Part shown: piece by piece, positions 8,381 to 16,762 of the stretch
How positions within the stretch are numbered: position 1 is the stretch's first letter
Layout: every line of letters begins with the position of its first letter
DNA from: Bacteroidales bacterium
Lineage (GTDB): Bacteria; Bacteroidota; Bacteroidia; Bacteroidales; UBA1556
DNA: 62,139 bases
Direction: 5' to 3'
Assembly (NCBI GenBank): GCA_023146135.1
Contig: JAGLCR010000032.1
Coordinates: 1-62,139 of the forward strand
Made by a program: the position numbers and the translations under genes
Notes under the pieces: generated by a model
Databases searched by the model: none
What the model saw: only the letters and a program-made list of their open reading frames with translations
Told to the model about the DNA's origin: nothing

Positions 8381-10321
8381 CTAAGAGTCTTCAGTTTGAG
8401 CAATTGTAGGTACTGAAAACTCAATTCCCAATTCGTCGCGAAGGTCGAGAATCGATTTAATAAGCTCATGCCTAGCTTTCATCTCATTTTTCCAGTCATC
8501 CACCACAAAGAAAGCGTAGATTAATACTTTGACTCCATAGCTTCCAAAGTCATTGATATAAACCATATAAAAATCTTTGCGTGTGTCAGGATGTTTTTCA
8601 ATTAACTCGGATATTTGTTGAGTAAATTCGTCAATTAAATTGCTTGGCGTATTGTATTTTACAACTATTGTTGATTTATACCTTCGATAAGCACGGCGTC
8701 CGAGGTTGTCTATATTATTGTCTGACAATAAACTGTTTGGTACGGTAACAAGCGAGTTATGGAAGGTACGTACCTTGGTGCTTCGTAAGCCAATTTCTTC
8801 AACAGTACCACTAATTTCACCATTATCAATCCAGTCGCCCACACGAAATGATTTATCAGCAAATATCATTAATGAGCCCAGAAAGTTTTTAACAGTATCT
8901 TGTGCTCCTAAAGCAAGAGCAAAGCCTCCAATAGATAAGCCAGCAAGAAAGTTGAAAAGATTGAAATCAAGAGCATCAATCACAAAAAGCATGCTTGTAA
9001 TAAAGATAATAGATTTGATGATAAGACTTGCAAAAACAACAATACCAAATTGACTATCATAGGAGCGCCCATGTGTAAACAAAACTTTGAAAAAGTTTAC
9101 TGAATAAACAGCCAAGAGTGTATAATAGAATATAAGAAATACCTTTATTATTTTTAACAGAATATGATTGTAATCCATTGGTAGTTCAAATGATGGAGCA
9201 TAATTTTTAATAATGCTAAACAATACTATATAACTGATAGAAGCGATTATATGATAGCTTGGCTCCCTATATGGACTTCTTGCAAGTAGTTTCTTAAATA
9301 CAAGTTTTAATGCTGTTCTATTGATAAACTGAAGGGCTATGAAGATAATAAAAAAGTAAAAAATCATATAAACTTGCCATAGTTTAAGAATTTTCAAAAC
9401 AATATTATTACTATTTACACCAGCCCAGACTTTGAATTTATCAGAAAAGTGAAATACTTCCTCGGCATCATTGCCATACATATCTTCGTGTACGCTTCTT
9501 ATAAGTTTTGATGTTGAGCGGGAATAAAGCCATTTATCGCCAATTTTTTCCAAGTATAATTCACGGAACGCTTCGTTAGGAAAAAATATGTGCTTACCAC
9601 TAGCTGAGTCGGTATAAAATGTATCGGTTGATAGTTCATTAAAAAGAAAAACTTTTCTTTCTGCCCCTAAGTATATTTGTTTTAGTTTGATTGCTAATTC
9701 CTTTGCGTCACTAGTATCTTCAGGAGCAAAATTGATTGTTAGACTGGCCAGCTCTGGGTTAAAAAGTGAGTCTCCTAGAAACAATAAATGACTGCTAATA
9801 GTCTTTGCTGGGGTAATTAAGCTAAACTTTATCCCTGTGCTATCGTTTTTAATTAATTCTTTGATTAGATCCGAGTCAGAACGGCCTTTTTGCTGTTTTA
9901 CTGGACTAATATTTAGGACATGGTTTTTATATAAATTGGGGATGTTCTTAATTGTTTCAGGGGAGTATATCCATTTTCTTTTTACTCTAATAAGATATAC
10001 AAGAGGTTCTTTTGATGTTAATTGATACTTGTTTTTTTCTTTAATTCCTCGCTTACGATTTAAAACATCTTCAATCTTAAGATTTAAGGAGAGTAAAATG
10101 CTTTTTAGTTTTATCAAATTCGACTCTTTGGCTTTTGTAGAAAGCTTCACCTCTCCTAAGGTGTATGTAGCAAGTTCGATATTGTAATGACCCTTTTCTA
10201 AAAAGTAAAAATGGCTTTTAACAGTTTCGTATGGAGTAGCGTTGGCAAATTCCCATTTCTCTTGGGCATTCATTGCGATGCTCATTAAAAGAAATCCAAT
10301 AAATAGTATTTGTTTTCGCAT
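8381..10321 (-). CDS. MscS-family mechanosensitive channel with large periplasmic N-terminal part
   Basis: The channel would open on membrane tension and release solutes during hypo-osmotic shock. The 646 residues begin with a signal peptide ending near ...SIAMNAQ (20). A periplasmic region of about 280 residues follows, then several membrane helices (about 310-450). The MscS core starts with the pore helix LSIGGFALALGAQDTVKNFL (about 461-480) and the beta domain signature DKSFRVGDWI, then the alpha/beta domain to the C-terminus. The N-terminal extension places it with the larger MscS paralogues (MscK/YbiO-like in layout, not necessarily in origin). The K+ channel gene lies 11 bases upstream on the same strand, so the two channels are probably co-transcribed. 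Confidence 0.9.
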   Translation of the reverse strand: MRKQILFIGFLLMSIAMNAQEKWEFANATPYETVKSHFYFLEKGHYNIELATYTLGEVKLSTKAKESNLIKLKSILLSLNLKIEDVLNRKRGIKEKNKYQLTSKEPLVYLIRVKRKWIYSPETIKNIPNLYKNHVLNISPVKQQKGRSDSDLIKELIKNDSTGIKFSLITPAKTISSHLLFLGDSLFNPELASLTINFAPEDTSDAKELAIKLKQIYLGAERKVFLFNELSTDTFYTDSASGKHIFFPNEAFRELYLEKIGDKWLYSRSTSKLIRSVHEDMYGNDAEEVFHFSDKFKVWAGVNSNNIVLKILKLWQVYMIFYFFIIFIALQFINRTALKLVFKKLLARSPYREPSYHIIASISYIVLFSIIKNYAPSFELPMDYNHILLKIIKVFLIFYYTLLAVYSVNFFKVLFTHGRSYDSQFGIVVFASLIIKSIIFITSMLFVIDALDFNLFNFLAGLSIGGFALALGAQDTVKNFLGSLMIFADKSFRVGDWIDNGEISGTVEEIGLRSTKVRTFHNSLVTVPNSLLSDNNIDNLGRRAYRRYKSTIVVKYNTPSNLIDEFTQQISELIEKHPDTRKDFYMVYINDFGSYGVKVLIYAFFVVDDWKNEMKARHELIKSILDLRDELGIEFSVPTIAQTEDS

Positions 10322-10332
10322 AACTGTAGAGA

Positions 10333-10989
10333 TTATTTTTTTAAATTTAAGTATTTACCTATAATAAAGGCAATAACGATGGTAAGATATAATTGCCCTA
10401 TAAGGCCAAATAAAATAGCAGTACTTCGGGCTATTTGACTAATTGGTGATATGTCGCCATAACCAATTGTGGTAACTGTAACAAAACTATAATAGATAAC
10501 TTCGCCTATAAATGGTTTTGCACTTGAAAATCCAATGGCAGAAGGGTTTATGAGTATTATTAATACATTTAATAAAGTAAAAATAATACCAATAAGTAAA
10601 TATCCAATTATTGCCTCGAGAACAAGCGTTACATCTACTTTTTTGGATGATATAATTTGCTGAATCATTATAAAAGTAGTGATAATGAATATAACTAATG
10701 AAAAAGAGAATGATATTATTTCGATAATAGGGTTGTCTTCATAGGTAATAAAAAAGGTGATCCATTGCAATAATATTGCGACAAACACAAGTTTATATAA
10801 CCATTTTGTTTTTTGTTCTATAATGGAACCAACGGATAAGAGCATTATAGTGTAGGAGATAGTGATCAGTACTTGACTAGCAAATCCATGTATAAGTAAG
10901 GGGAAAACAAAAATGAAAAGAACTATACCCAAAAGTAATAAGCTATGTTTTGGAATAGATGAAATTTGTTGAATAAGTTTGTTTTTCAT
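10333..10989 (-). CDS. Potassium channel with a single pore loop
   Basis: The 218-residue membrane protein has about six hydrophobic helices and one pore loop with the selectivity filter TTIGYGD at residues 173-179, placed between the last two helices as in voltage-gated-like or two-helix K+ channels. There is no RCK/TrkA_N domain, and the fourth helix lacks an Arg/Lys ladder, so voltage sensing is unlikely. I take ATG 10989 as start: an in-frame TTG at 10998 lies inside the TAACTTTG promoter box (11003-10996) and so upstream of any transcript start. The MscS-type gene follows by 11 bases. Confidence 0.85.
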   Translation of the reverse strand: MKNKLIQQISSIPKHSLLLLGIVLFIFVFPLLIHGFASQVLITISYTIMLLSVGSIIEQKTKWLYKLVFVAILLQWITFFITYEDNPIIEIISFSFSLVIFIITTFIMIQQIISSKKVDVTLVLEAIIGYLLIGIIFTLLNVLIILINPSAIGFSSAKPFIGEVIYYSFVTVTTIGYGDISPISQIARSTAILFGLIGQLYLTIVIAFIIGKYLNLKK

Positions 10990-10995
10990 AGAACA

Positions 10996-11003
10996 CAAAG
11001 TTA
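10996..11003 (-). promoter_or_regulatory. -7 box of the K+ channel gene, nearly leaderless
   Basis: TAACTTTG on the minus strand ends six bases before the ATG at 10989, so the mRNA would start at or next to the start codon. No TTG box was found at the right distance. Confidence 0.5.
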
Positions 11004-11057
11004 CGTGTTTTTTTTAGGTGTAATCGTTTTAATAATATACTATGACAAAGGTTTTAC

Positions 11058-11065
11058 TATTTTTG
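11058..11065 (+). promoter_or_regulatory. -7 box of mtnA, predicted leaderless
   Basis: TATTTTTG matches TAnnTTTG exactly and ends four bases before the ATG at 11070. With a transcript start about 4-7 bases after the box, the mRNA would begin at the start codon. The -33 box is not clear. Confidence 0.55.
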
Positions 11066-11069
11066 CTAA

Positions 11070-12119
11070 ATGCAAGTAAATGGAAAACATTACAGAACAA
11101 TATGGTTGTCGGATGATCACCGTACAGTTAGAATTATCGACCAGCGGAAACTTCCTTTTGAGTTTATAATAGAAAATATATCTTCATTAGCCGAAATGGC
11201 AACAGCTATTCGTGATATGCATTTGCGCGGAGCGGGATTAATTGGCGCCGCTGCAGGCTTTGGGATGTTTCTTGCTGTGCTTGAGTCATCTGATATGAGC
11301 CAAATAAAAAAAGCTGCTGAATTGTTGAAATCAACTAGGCCTACAGCGGTTAATCTGTCTTATGCTGTTGATTTACAGTTAAAAGCTCTGACTAATACTA
11401 TAGAAAGTGATCGATTAGCAAAGTCTTTAGAAATAGCGCAGTCTATAGCTGATAAGGATGCTGAGCAATGTCGTTTAATTGGCGCTCAAGGAGTGGAGAT
11501 TATTAAGAGCTTGAGTCTTGCAAAAAAAGGTAAAAGGGTTAATATACTCACTCACTGCAATGCAGGTTGGTTAGCATTTGTGGATTATGGCTCTGCATTA
11601 AGTCCCATATATGAAGCGCAAGCTCGTGGAATTGATGTGCATGTGTATGTGGACGAAACAAGGCCGCGAAATCAAGGTGCGCGACTCACTGCTTGGGAGT
11701 TGGGGCAGCAAGGAATACCACACACAATCATAGCTGATAATACGGGCGGACATTTAATGCAACATGCGCAAGTTGATATGGTGATTGTCGGGGCCGATCG
11801 TGTTGCTGCAAATGGTGATGTGGCAAATAAAATTGGCACATACCTTAAGGCATTAGCAGCAAATGATAATAAAGTTCCTTTCTATGTTGCTTTCCCTTCC
11901 ACAACACGAGACATGAAAACCATTGATGGTGTGCGTGATATCGAAATTGAGGAACGTAGTGGTGAGGAGGTTAGGAAGATTGAGGCATGGTATAAAAATG
12001 AAATTGTAGAAGTTCAGCTTTGCCCTGATGATAGCCCAGCTGTTAATTTCGGTTTTGATGTTACACCTGCCCGCTTGATTACTGCGTGGATAACTGAGGA
12101 TGGTATTCAGAAGATATAA
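11070..12119 (+). CDS. mtnA: S-methyl-5-thioribose-1-phosphate isomerase
   Basis: MtnA converts methylthioribose-1-phosphate to the ribulose form in the methionine salvage pathway, which recycles methylthioadenosine produced from SAM. The 349-residue protein has the catalytic Cys in THCNAGWLA (C163) and catalytic Asp in VGADRVAANGDVANKIGT (D243), plus DETRPRNQGARLTAWEL. The substrate-loop motif reads RGAGLIGAAA rather than the usual RGAPAIG, a mild deviation. A ribose-1,5-bisphosphate isomerase or eIF2B-like role is less likely, given the intact Cys and Asp. No other salvage gene is adjacent; metK is 42 kb away in this window. Confidence 0.92.
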   Translation: MQVNGKHYRTIWLSDDHRTVRIIDQRKLPFEFIIENISSLAEMATAIRDMHLRGAGLIGAAAGFGMFLAVLESSDMSQIKKAAELLKSTRPTAVNLSYAVDLQLKALTNTIESDRLAKSLEIAQSIADKDAEQCRLIGAQGVEIIKSLSLAKKGKRVNILTHCNAGWLAFVDYGSALSPIYEAQARGIDVHVYVDETRPRNQGARLTAWELGQQGIPHTIIADNTGGHLMQHAQVDMVIVGADRVAANGDVANKIGTYLKALAANDNKVPFYVAFPSTTRDMKTIDGVRDIEIEERSGEEVRKIEAWYKNEIVEVQLCPDDSPAVNFGFDVTPARLITAWITEDGIQKI

Positions 12120-12144
12120 ATATGTTGTGAACTTGCCATAAGGC

Positions 12145-12990
12145 TTAGAGCTCACTGAGATTTATCTTAGCTCCAAATAAAACATTCAATTGCGTATAAA
12201 AGAATGACTGACTTGCTTTGTCTGATGCATCTGGAGTGGTTCTAATATCAGGCATATTTATATAGCCGGCCTTAAATTCCGACTGGATAAATACGTATTT
12301 CCAAAATGTGATATTTAATCCTACCACAGCACCTAATCCAAAACCAGCCACATGAAATTCATCATTTCTAGGATTGTTTAAAAGCATTGCATTGGTTTTC
12401 GGCATAAGCATTCCACCTCCAAAACCTTCAGTAAGGTTTAAACTAATATTCTTAAATCTATACAGCTCGTCGTATCTGCGTACTTCAAGATTGATGTAGT
12501 TAAGTCCATCGGTATGTTCAAGATAGATTAAATCATTAGCCAGTACAATATCTTCATTATTATAGGTTTTATCATACTTAGTTTCAGTACCATCAATATA
12601 ACCGTCAATTTTTGTGGTTTGATATTCCACCATTACATATTTCATGTGGTCAACGCCTAAAGAAATGGTGTAGTTATTATGAAAAAAGTAACCAACTCGC
12701 CAATTATATTGAGGGATAGTGATACGGTCAATTTTAAAATAGGGGTCGTAGCCAAATGGACTTTGACGATCATTTGCTACCACATCATAAAGAGTAAAGT
12801 CATAATTGTCGCCCTTGAAGGAAATGTCAGAATTAGTAAACCATCCTCTATTCCAACCCCAGTACATATAGAGTTCTCCTTTTCGACTATATTGTTCGGC
12901 ATTAGTTGTAACTTGAGCATAGCTAAAACTTATAGCAAAAAAAAGTAATAAAGTAGTTGTAAATAGATGTTTCATAAAAATAGTTTTCAT
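12145..12990 (-). CDS. Outer-membrane beta-barrel protein of unknown function
   Basis: A signal peptide (hydrophobic LFTTTLLLFFAISFSYA) is followed by a mature part with alternating hydrophobic and polar residues typical of a small beta barrel. The block YWGWNRGWFTNSDISFKG, followed by NYDFTLYDVVAND, is a pattern I associate with an uncharacterised Bacteroidota family. The C-terminal strand ends NVLFGAKINLSEL. The start could be ATG 12990 or ATG 12975; the second gives a tidier signal peptide (MKHLFTTT). A TACTTTCG box with one mismatch lies upstream near 13010. It ends 26 bases from convergent mtnA with no terminator visible between them. Confidence 0.75.
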   Translation of the reverse strand: MKTIFMKHLFTTTLLLFFAISFSYAQVTTNAEQYSRKGELYMYWGWNRGWFTNSDISFKGDNYDFTLYDVVANDRQSPFGYDPYFKIDRITIPQYNWRVGYFFHNNYTISLGVDHMKYVMVEYQTTKIDGYIDGTETKYDKTYNNEDIVLANDLIYLEHTDGLNYINLEVRRYDELYRFKNISLNLTEGFGGGMLMPKTNAMLLNNPRNDEFHVAGFGLGAVVGLNITFWKYVFIQSEFKAGYINMPDIRTTPDASDKASQSFFYTQLNVLFGAKINLSEL

Positions 12991-13168
12991 TAAATGCTAT
13001 GCGAAAGTAGTATTTTAATATTAATCTATTAGGGGCAAAAAGAATTAATCCGAAATTGTGATATATTTATAGTCATACCTAAAAACTTGTGGTTAAAATT
13101 ATCAATAAGTTAACATAAATGAACTGTTTTTATCAAGGAAATATCCTTAAATTTACCACCAAATAAAT

Positions 13169-14593
13169 ATGAATATGTATAAAAAAACAAAAATAGTTGC
13201 CACCATATCAGATCGCCGATGTGATGTGGATTTCATTCAAGAATTATTTGAAAATGGAATGAATGTGGTACGATTAAATACGGCTCATCAAAGCCATGAT
13301 GAGGCATTGAAAGTAATTAAGAATGTACGTAAGGTTTCGGACAAAATAGCCATTTTATTAGATACCAAAGGTCCTGAAATACGTACTAATGATCAAGATG
13401 AAGACTTGGAAGTTAAGGTTGGAGATATTATATATGTAAAAGGAGCGCCTGATGAAAAGAGTACGCCAGATTGCATTAATATGTCCTATATTAATTTTGT
13501 GGAGGATGTAAAAGTCGGAGCAAAAATTTTGATTGACGATGGTATATTGGAGATGAGTGTAGTTGCTCGAGAGGGCGATCGCTTAAAATGTGAAGTAATG
13601 AATAAGGGTTATATTCAAGGTCATAAAAGTGTGAATATTCCCTCGGCTATGATTAAGCTTCCTGCCTTAACACGTAAGGATATTAAGTTTATCAATTTTG
13701 CAGTGGAACATAATCTTGATTTTATCGCCCATTCGTTTGTACGTAAAGCATCTGATGTTATTGCGGTACAAGCAATTCTTGATTCGCATCAAAGCAATAT
13801 GAAGATAATTGCCAAGATTGAAAATGAAGAAGGAGTGCATAATATTGATGAGATATTGGAGCAAACATATGGCGTGATGGTGGCACGAGGCGATTTGGCG
13901 GTGGAGATATCTTCGCAACGACTTCCTGCTGTACAGCGTATGCTAGTGAAAAAATGTGTGGAGGCACGAAAGCCTGTGATTGTGGCTACTCAAATGCTAC
14001 ATTCTATGATAGAGAATCCACGGCCAACTAGAGCTGAAGTAAATGATATTGCCAATGCCATTTACGAAGGTACTGATGCTTTAATGTTGAGTGGCGAAAC
14101 AGCCTATGGTCAGTACCCTGTGGAGGCTATTAAGATGATGTCAGCGATTGCCCACGAAATTGAATTAACATTGCCAGATTATCGTGATATTCCAAGTATT
14201 GTAGTTTCTACTCCTACGTCCTCAGTATTGATAAAATCTGCAGTAGAGGCCAGTGCTAAGCTGCCAACTTCTGCTATTATTGCAGATACTACTTCTGGCA
14301 ACACTGTGCGGGGTTTAGCTGCATATCGTGCCAAAACACCAATATACGCACATTGTTATCGTGACGATACGGTTCGCTTTTTAGCATTGTCATTTGGTGT
14401 GTTTGCAGAGTATTCAAAGCCAGGAAAAAATCATCTTAGTTTTATTCGTAAGAGCTTGCAGTCAGTTGTTAAGCGAAAAGATATTACGCATAGTGATGAG
14501 GTAATTATAATATCAGGTAGCTTCGGCAAAGGTAATGGAGCTTCTTTTATAGAAGTAGGAGAAATAGATCAACTTATGGAGCTGAGCTCTTAA
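13169..14593 (+). CDS. pyk: Pyruvate kinase
   Basis: Catalyses phosphoenolpyruvate plus ADP to pyruvate plus ATP, the last step of glycolysis. The 474-residue protein has the N-terminal KTKIVATISD, the active-site stretches LDTKGPEIRT (about 64-73), MVARGDLAVEI (about 235) and NPRPTRAEVNDIANAIYEG with DALMLSGETA (about 288-316). The C-terminal regulatory domain is present, with no extra PEP-utiliser domain. The Met at 13175 is a second possible start. A TAAATTTA box at 13148-13155 gives a leader of only about 8 bases. The kinase-RapZ fusion follows after 15 bases, so pyk probably leads an operon that runs to 20157. Confidence 0.96.
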   Translation: MNMYKKTKIVATISDRRCDVDFIQELFENGMNVVRLNTAHQSHDEALKVIKNVRKVSDKIAILLDTKGPEIRTNDQDEDLEVKVGDIIYVKGAPDEKSTPDCINMSYINFVEDVKVGAKILIDDGILEMSVVAREGDRLKCEVMNKGYIQGHKSVNIPSAMIKLPALTRKDIKFINFAVEHNLDFIAHSFVRKASDVIAVQAILDSHQSNMKIIAKIENEEGVHNIDEILEQTYGVMVARGDLAVEISSQRLPAVQRMLVKKCVEARKPVIVATQMLHSMIENPRPTRAEVNDIANAIYEGTDALMLSGETAYGQYPVEAIKMMSAIAHEIELTLPDYRDIPSIVVSTPTSSVLIKSAVEASAKLPTSAIIADTTSGNTVRGLAAYRAKTPIYAHCYRDDTVRFLALSFGVFAEYSKPGKNHLSFIRKSLQSVVKRKDITHSDEVIIISGSFGKGNGASFIEVGEIDQLMELSS

Positions 14594-14608
14594 AAAAAAC
14601 AATAGTTT

Positions 14609-16033
14609 ATGTATCAAGAAAAATTAATTGAATTGTTTGAGAAATGGTCTGGTGAAAAGTCCATTAAAGTTACTCCATTAGCCCAATCTGGTTCTGATAG
14701 GAAATACTTCAGAATGACGTCTGAAACAAAATCGGCTCTTGGAGTTTATAACAACGATTCCAAAGAAAACCTTGCATTTATCGAGTTTACCAAGCATTTT
14801 TTGAAAAAAGGAATGCGCGTACCTCAGATTTATGTCGAGGAGCCAACCCTAGATATTTACCTATTGGAAGATTTGGGTGATATGACTCTTTTTGCCTATC
14901 TGACTGAGCAAAAAAAGACCGCTGAATTTTCAGATGACCTACGTATAATGTACCGTAAGGTGATTAAGGAATTACCTCGCTTTCAAGTTGTAGCAGGTGA
15001 AGATTTGAACTATTCGCTATGTTACCCACGCTCGAGTTTTGATAAAACATCTATGATGTGGGACTTGAATTATTTTAAGTACTACTTTTTAAAGTTAGCA
15101 CAAATAAGTTTTGATGAGCAAGCCTTGGAAAACGATTTTTTGGTGCTTACCGATTACCTTCTAGAAACAGAGCATCAATACTTTCTTTATCGCGATTTTC
15201 AATCACGAAATATAATGATAAAAAATGAAGAGGTATATTTTATAGACTATCAAGGGGGCCGTCGTGGAGCTTTGCAATACGATTTGGCTTCATTGCTGTA
15301 TGATGCAAAGGCAGAAATACCTCAAAAAGAAAGGGATGCGCTATTAGAATTCTATATCGACCAATTAGAGAATTATACCCTAGTGGAGCGAGATGAGTTT
15401 CGTGCTTACTTTTCAGGCTATGTGATGATTCGTATTATGCAGGCAATGGGAGCATATGGTTTCCGTGGATTTTATGAAAAAAAGGCTCACTTTTTGGCTA
15501 GTATCCCCTATGCTTTGGAAAATCTTAGCAATGTGCTTACTAAACTAGATTTACCAATTGAATTACCCACCTTAATTCCTGTATTGAGTGAGCTGGTAAA
15601 CTCTGAAAAGCTGAAGCAGATTGGTGTAAATAGAAAGAAATTGGTGGTTTCGGTGAATAGTTTTTCCTATAAGCGTGGGATACCAGTTGACGAAAGTGGA
15701 CATGGTGGGGGTTTCGATTTTGATTGTCGTGCCTTGCATAACCCAGGTCGTTATGATGAATATAAGCAGCTTACGGGTAGAGATTTAAAAGTGATTGAGT
15801 TTCTGAATAAAGAGGAGGATGTCAAACTGTTTTTGGAAAATGTAACAACATTAGTAGAGCAGTCGGTGGAGAAGTATTTGGAGCGTGATTTTGATCATCT
15901 GACAATAAATTTTGGATGTACAGGAGGTCAACATCGCTCGGTATATTCGGCAGAGTATATGGCTCGTCATTTACGAAATAAGTATAATATTAAAGTGGAG
16001 CTTCGACACCGTGAACAAGAGATGAAAAGATAA
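14609..16033 (+). CDS. Amino-sugar kinase (AmgK-like) fused to a RapZ C-terminal domain
   Basis: Residues about 1-330 form an aminoglycoside-phosphotransferase-type kinase: LLEDLGD (about 90), the catalytic loop YRDFQSRNIMI (about 194-204) and metal-binding IDYQGGRRGALQYDLASLLY. Close relatives are AmgK enzymes, which phosphorylate MurNAc or GlcNAc at the anomeric carbon. Residues about 345-474 match the RapZ C-terminal domain: VSVNSFSYKRGIP, GGFDFDCRALHNPGRY and NFGCTGGQHRSVYSAEYMA. In E. coli this domain binds small RNAs and glucosamine-6-phosphate; the N-terminal P-loop domain of RapZ is replaced here by the kinase. A MurU-like gene begins 6 bases downstream, which supports cell-wall sugar recycling. 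The role of the second domain, for instance amino-sugar sensing, is inferred. Confidence 0.85.
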   Translation: MYQEKLIELFEKWSGEKSIKVTPLAQSGSDRKYFRMTSETKSALGVYNNDSKENLAFIEFTKHFLKKGMRVPQIYVEEPTLDIYLLEDLGDMTLFAYLTEQKKTAEFSDDLRIMYRKVIKELPRFQVVAGEDLNYSLCYPRSSFDKTSMMWDLNYFKYYFLKLAQISFDEQALENDFLVLTDYLLETEHQYFLYRDFQSRNIMIKNEEVYFIDYQGGRRGALQYDLASLLYDAKAEIPQKERDALLEFYIDQLENYTLVERDEFRAYFSGYVMIRIMQAMGAYGFRGFYEKKAHFLASIPYALENLSNVLTKLDLPIELPTLIPVLSELVNSEKLKQIGVNRKKLVVSVNSFSYKRGIPVDESGHGGGFDFDCRALHNPGRYDEYKQLTGRDLKVIEFLNKEEDVKLFLENVTTLVEQSVEKYLERDFDHLTINFGCTGGQHRSVYSAEYMARHLRNKYNIKVELRHREQEMKR

Positions 16034-16039
16034 ATTATT

Positions 16040-16759
16040 ATGAAGGCAATGATTTTTGCGGCGGGTTTGGGAACTCGCCTATATCCAATTACAAAAGATC
16101 GCCCCAAGGCAATGGCAGAAGTAAATGGTATTACCTTATTAGAGCATAATATTCGGTTTATAGCAGCGCAAGGCTTTGATGAAATAATTATTAATGTGCA
16201 CCATTTTTCGGAAAAAGTGATTGATTTTTTAAAGTCTAAAAATAACTTTGGATTGAAAATTGAAATTTCGCGCGAAATAGATTTGTTGGATACAGCTGGT
16301 GGCTTGGCAAAGGCAGCATCATTCTTCGATCATGAAGATTTTTTGCTCTATAATGTGGATGTGGTAAGCAATATCGACTTGCAAGCTATGCTCGCATTTC
16401 ATCAGCAACAAAATGCTATTGCCACATTGGCCTTACGCCAAAGAGAAACATCGCGTTACTTATTATTTGATAAACAAAATCATTTGGCAGGCTGGCGCAA
16501 TAAGTCTACAAATGATGAAATACTTTGTGGTATTTCGTCGAGCAATGGCCTCCAAGAGTTTGCTTTTTCAGGTATTCATATTATTTCGCCACAATTATTA
16601 CCTCTTTTAGGTGTTATTCGGAAGCACTCGCTCACACCATTTTATTTGGATGTAGCCAAGGAGAAAATCATCGCGGGCTATGAGCATACCGATGATATTT
16701 GGTTTGACTGTGGTAAACCAGAAACCTTGGCTCAAGCGTCAGAATACTTAAAACGATAA
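16040..16759 (+). CDS. MurU-like sugar-1-phosphate nucleotidyltransferase
   Basis: A 239-residue NTP transferase with the signature MIFAAGLGTRLYPITKDRPKAM (residues 4-25, split here by the loop GLGTRL), the metal-binding LYNVDVVS (about 108-115) and a short C-terminus without a hexapeptide acetyltransferase domain. In Pseudomonas, MurU makes UDP-MurNAc from MurNAc-1-phosphate supplied by AmgK. The immediate upstream position of an AmgK-like kinase supports the same step here. Mannose-1-P guanylyltransferase or glucose-1-P thymidylyltransferase activity cannot be excluded from sequence. Four bases separate it from the AddB-like gene. Confidence 0.82.
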   Translation: MKAMIFAAGLGTRLYPITKDRPKAMAEVNGITLLEHNIRFIAAQGFDEIIINVHHFSEKVIDFLKSKNNFGLKIEISREIDLLDTAGGLAKAASFFDHEDFLLYNVDVVSNIDLQAMLAFHQQQNAIATLALRQRETSRYLLFDKQNHLAGWRNKSTNDEILCGISSSNGLQEFAFSGIHIISPQLLPLLGVIRKHSLTPFYLDVAKEKIIAGYEHTDDIWFDCGKPETLAQASEYLKR

Positions 16760-16762
16760 CTT

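Noticed and set aside
10987-10998. TTG 10998 as start of the K+ channel gene
   Set aside because: It overlaps the TAACTTTG promoter box, so it would lie before the transcript start.
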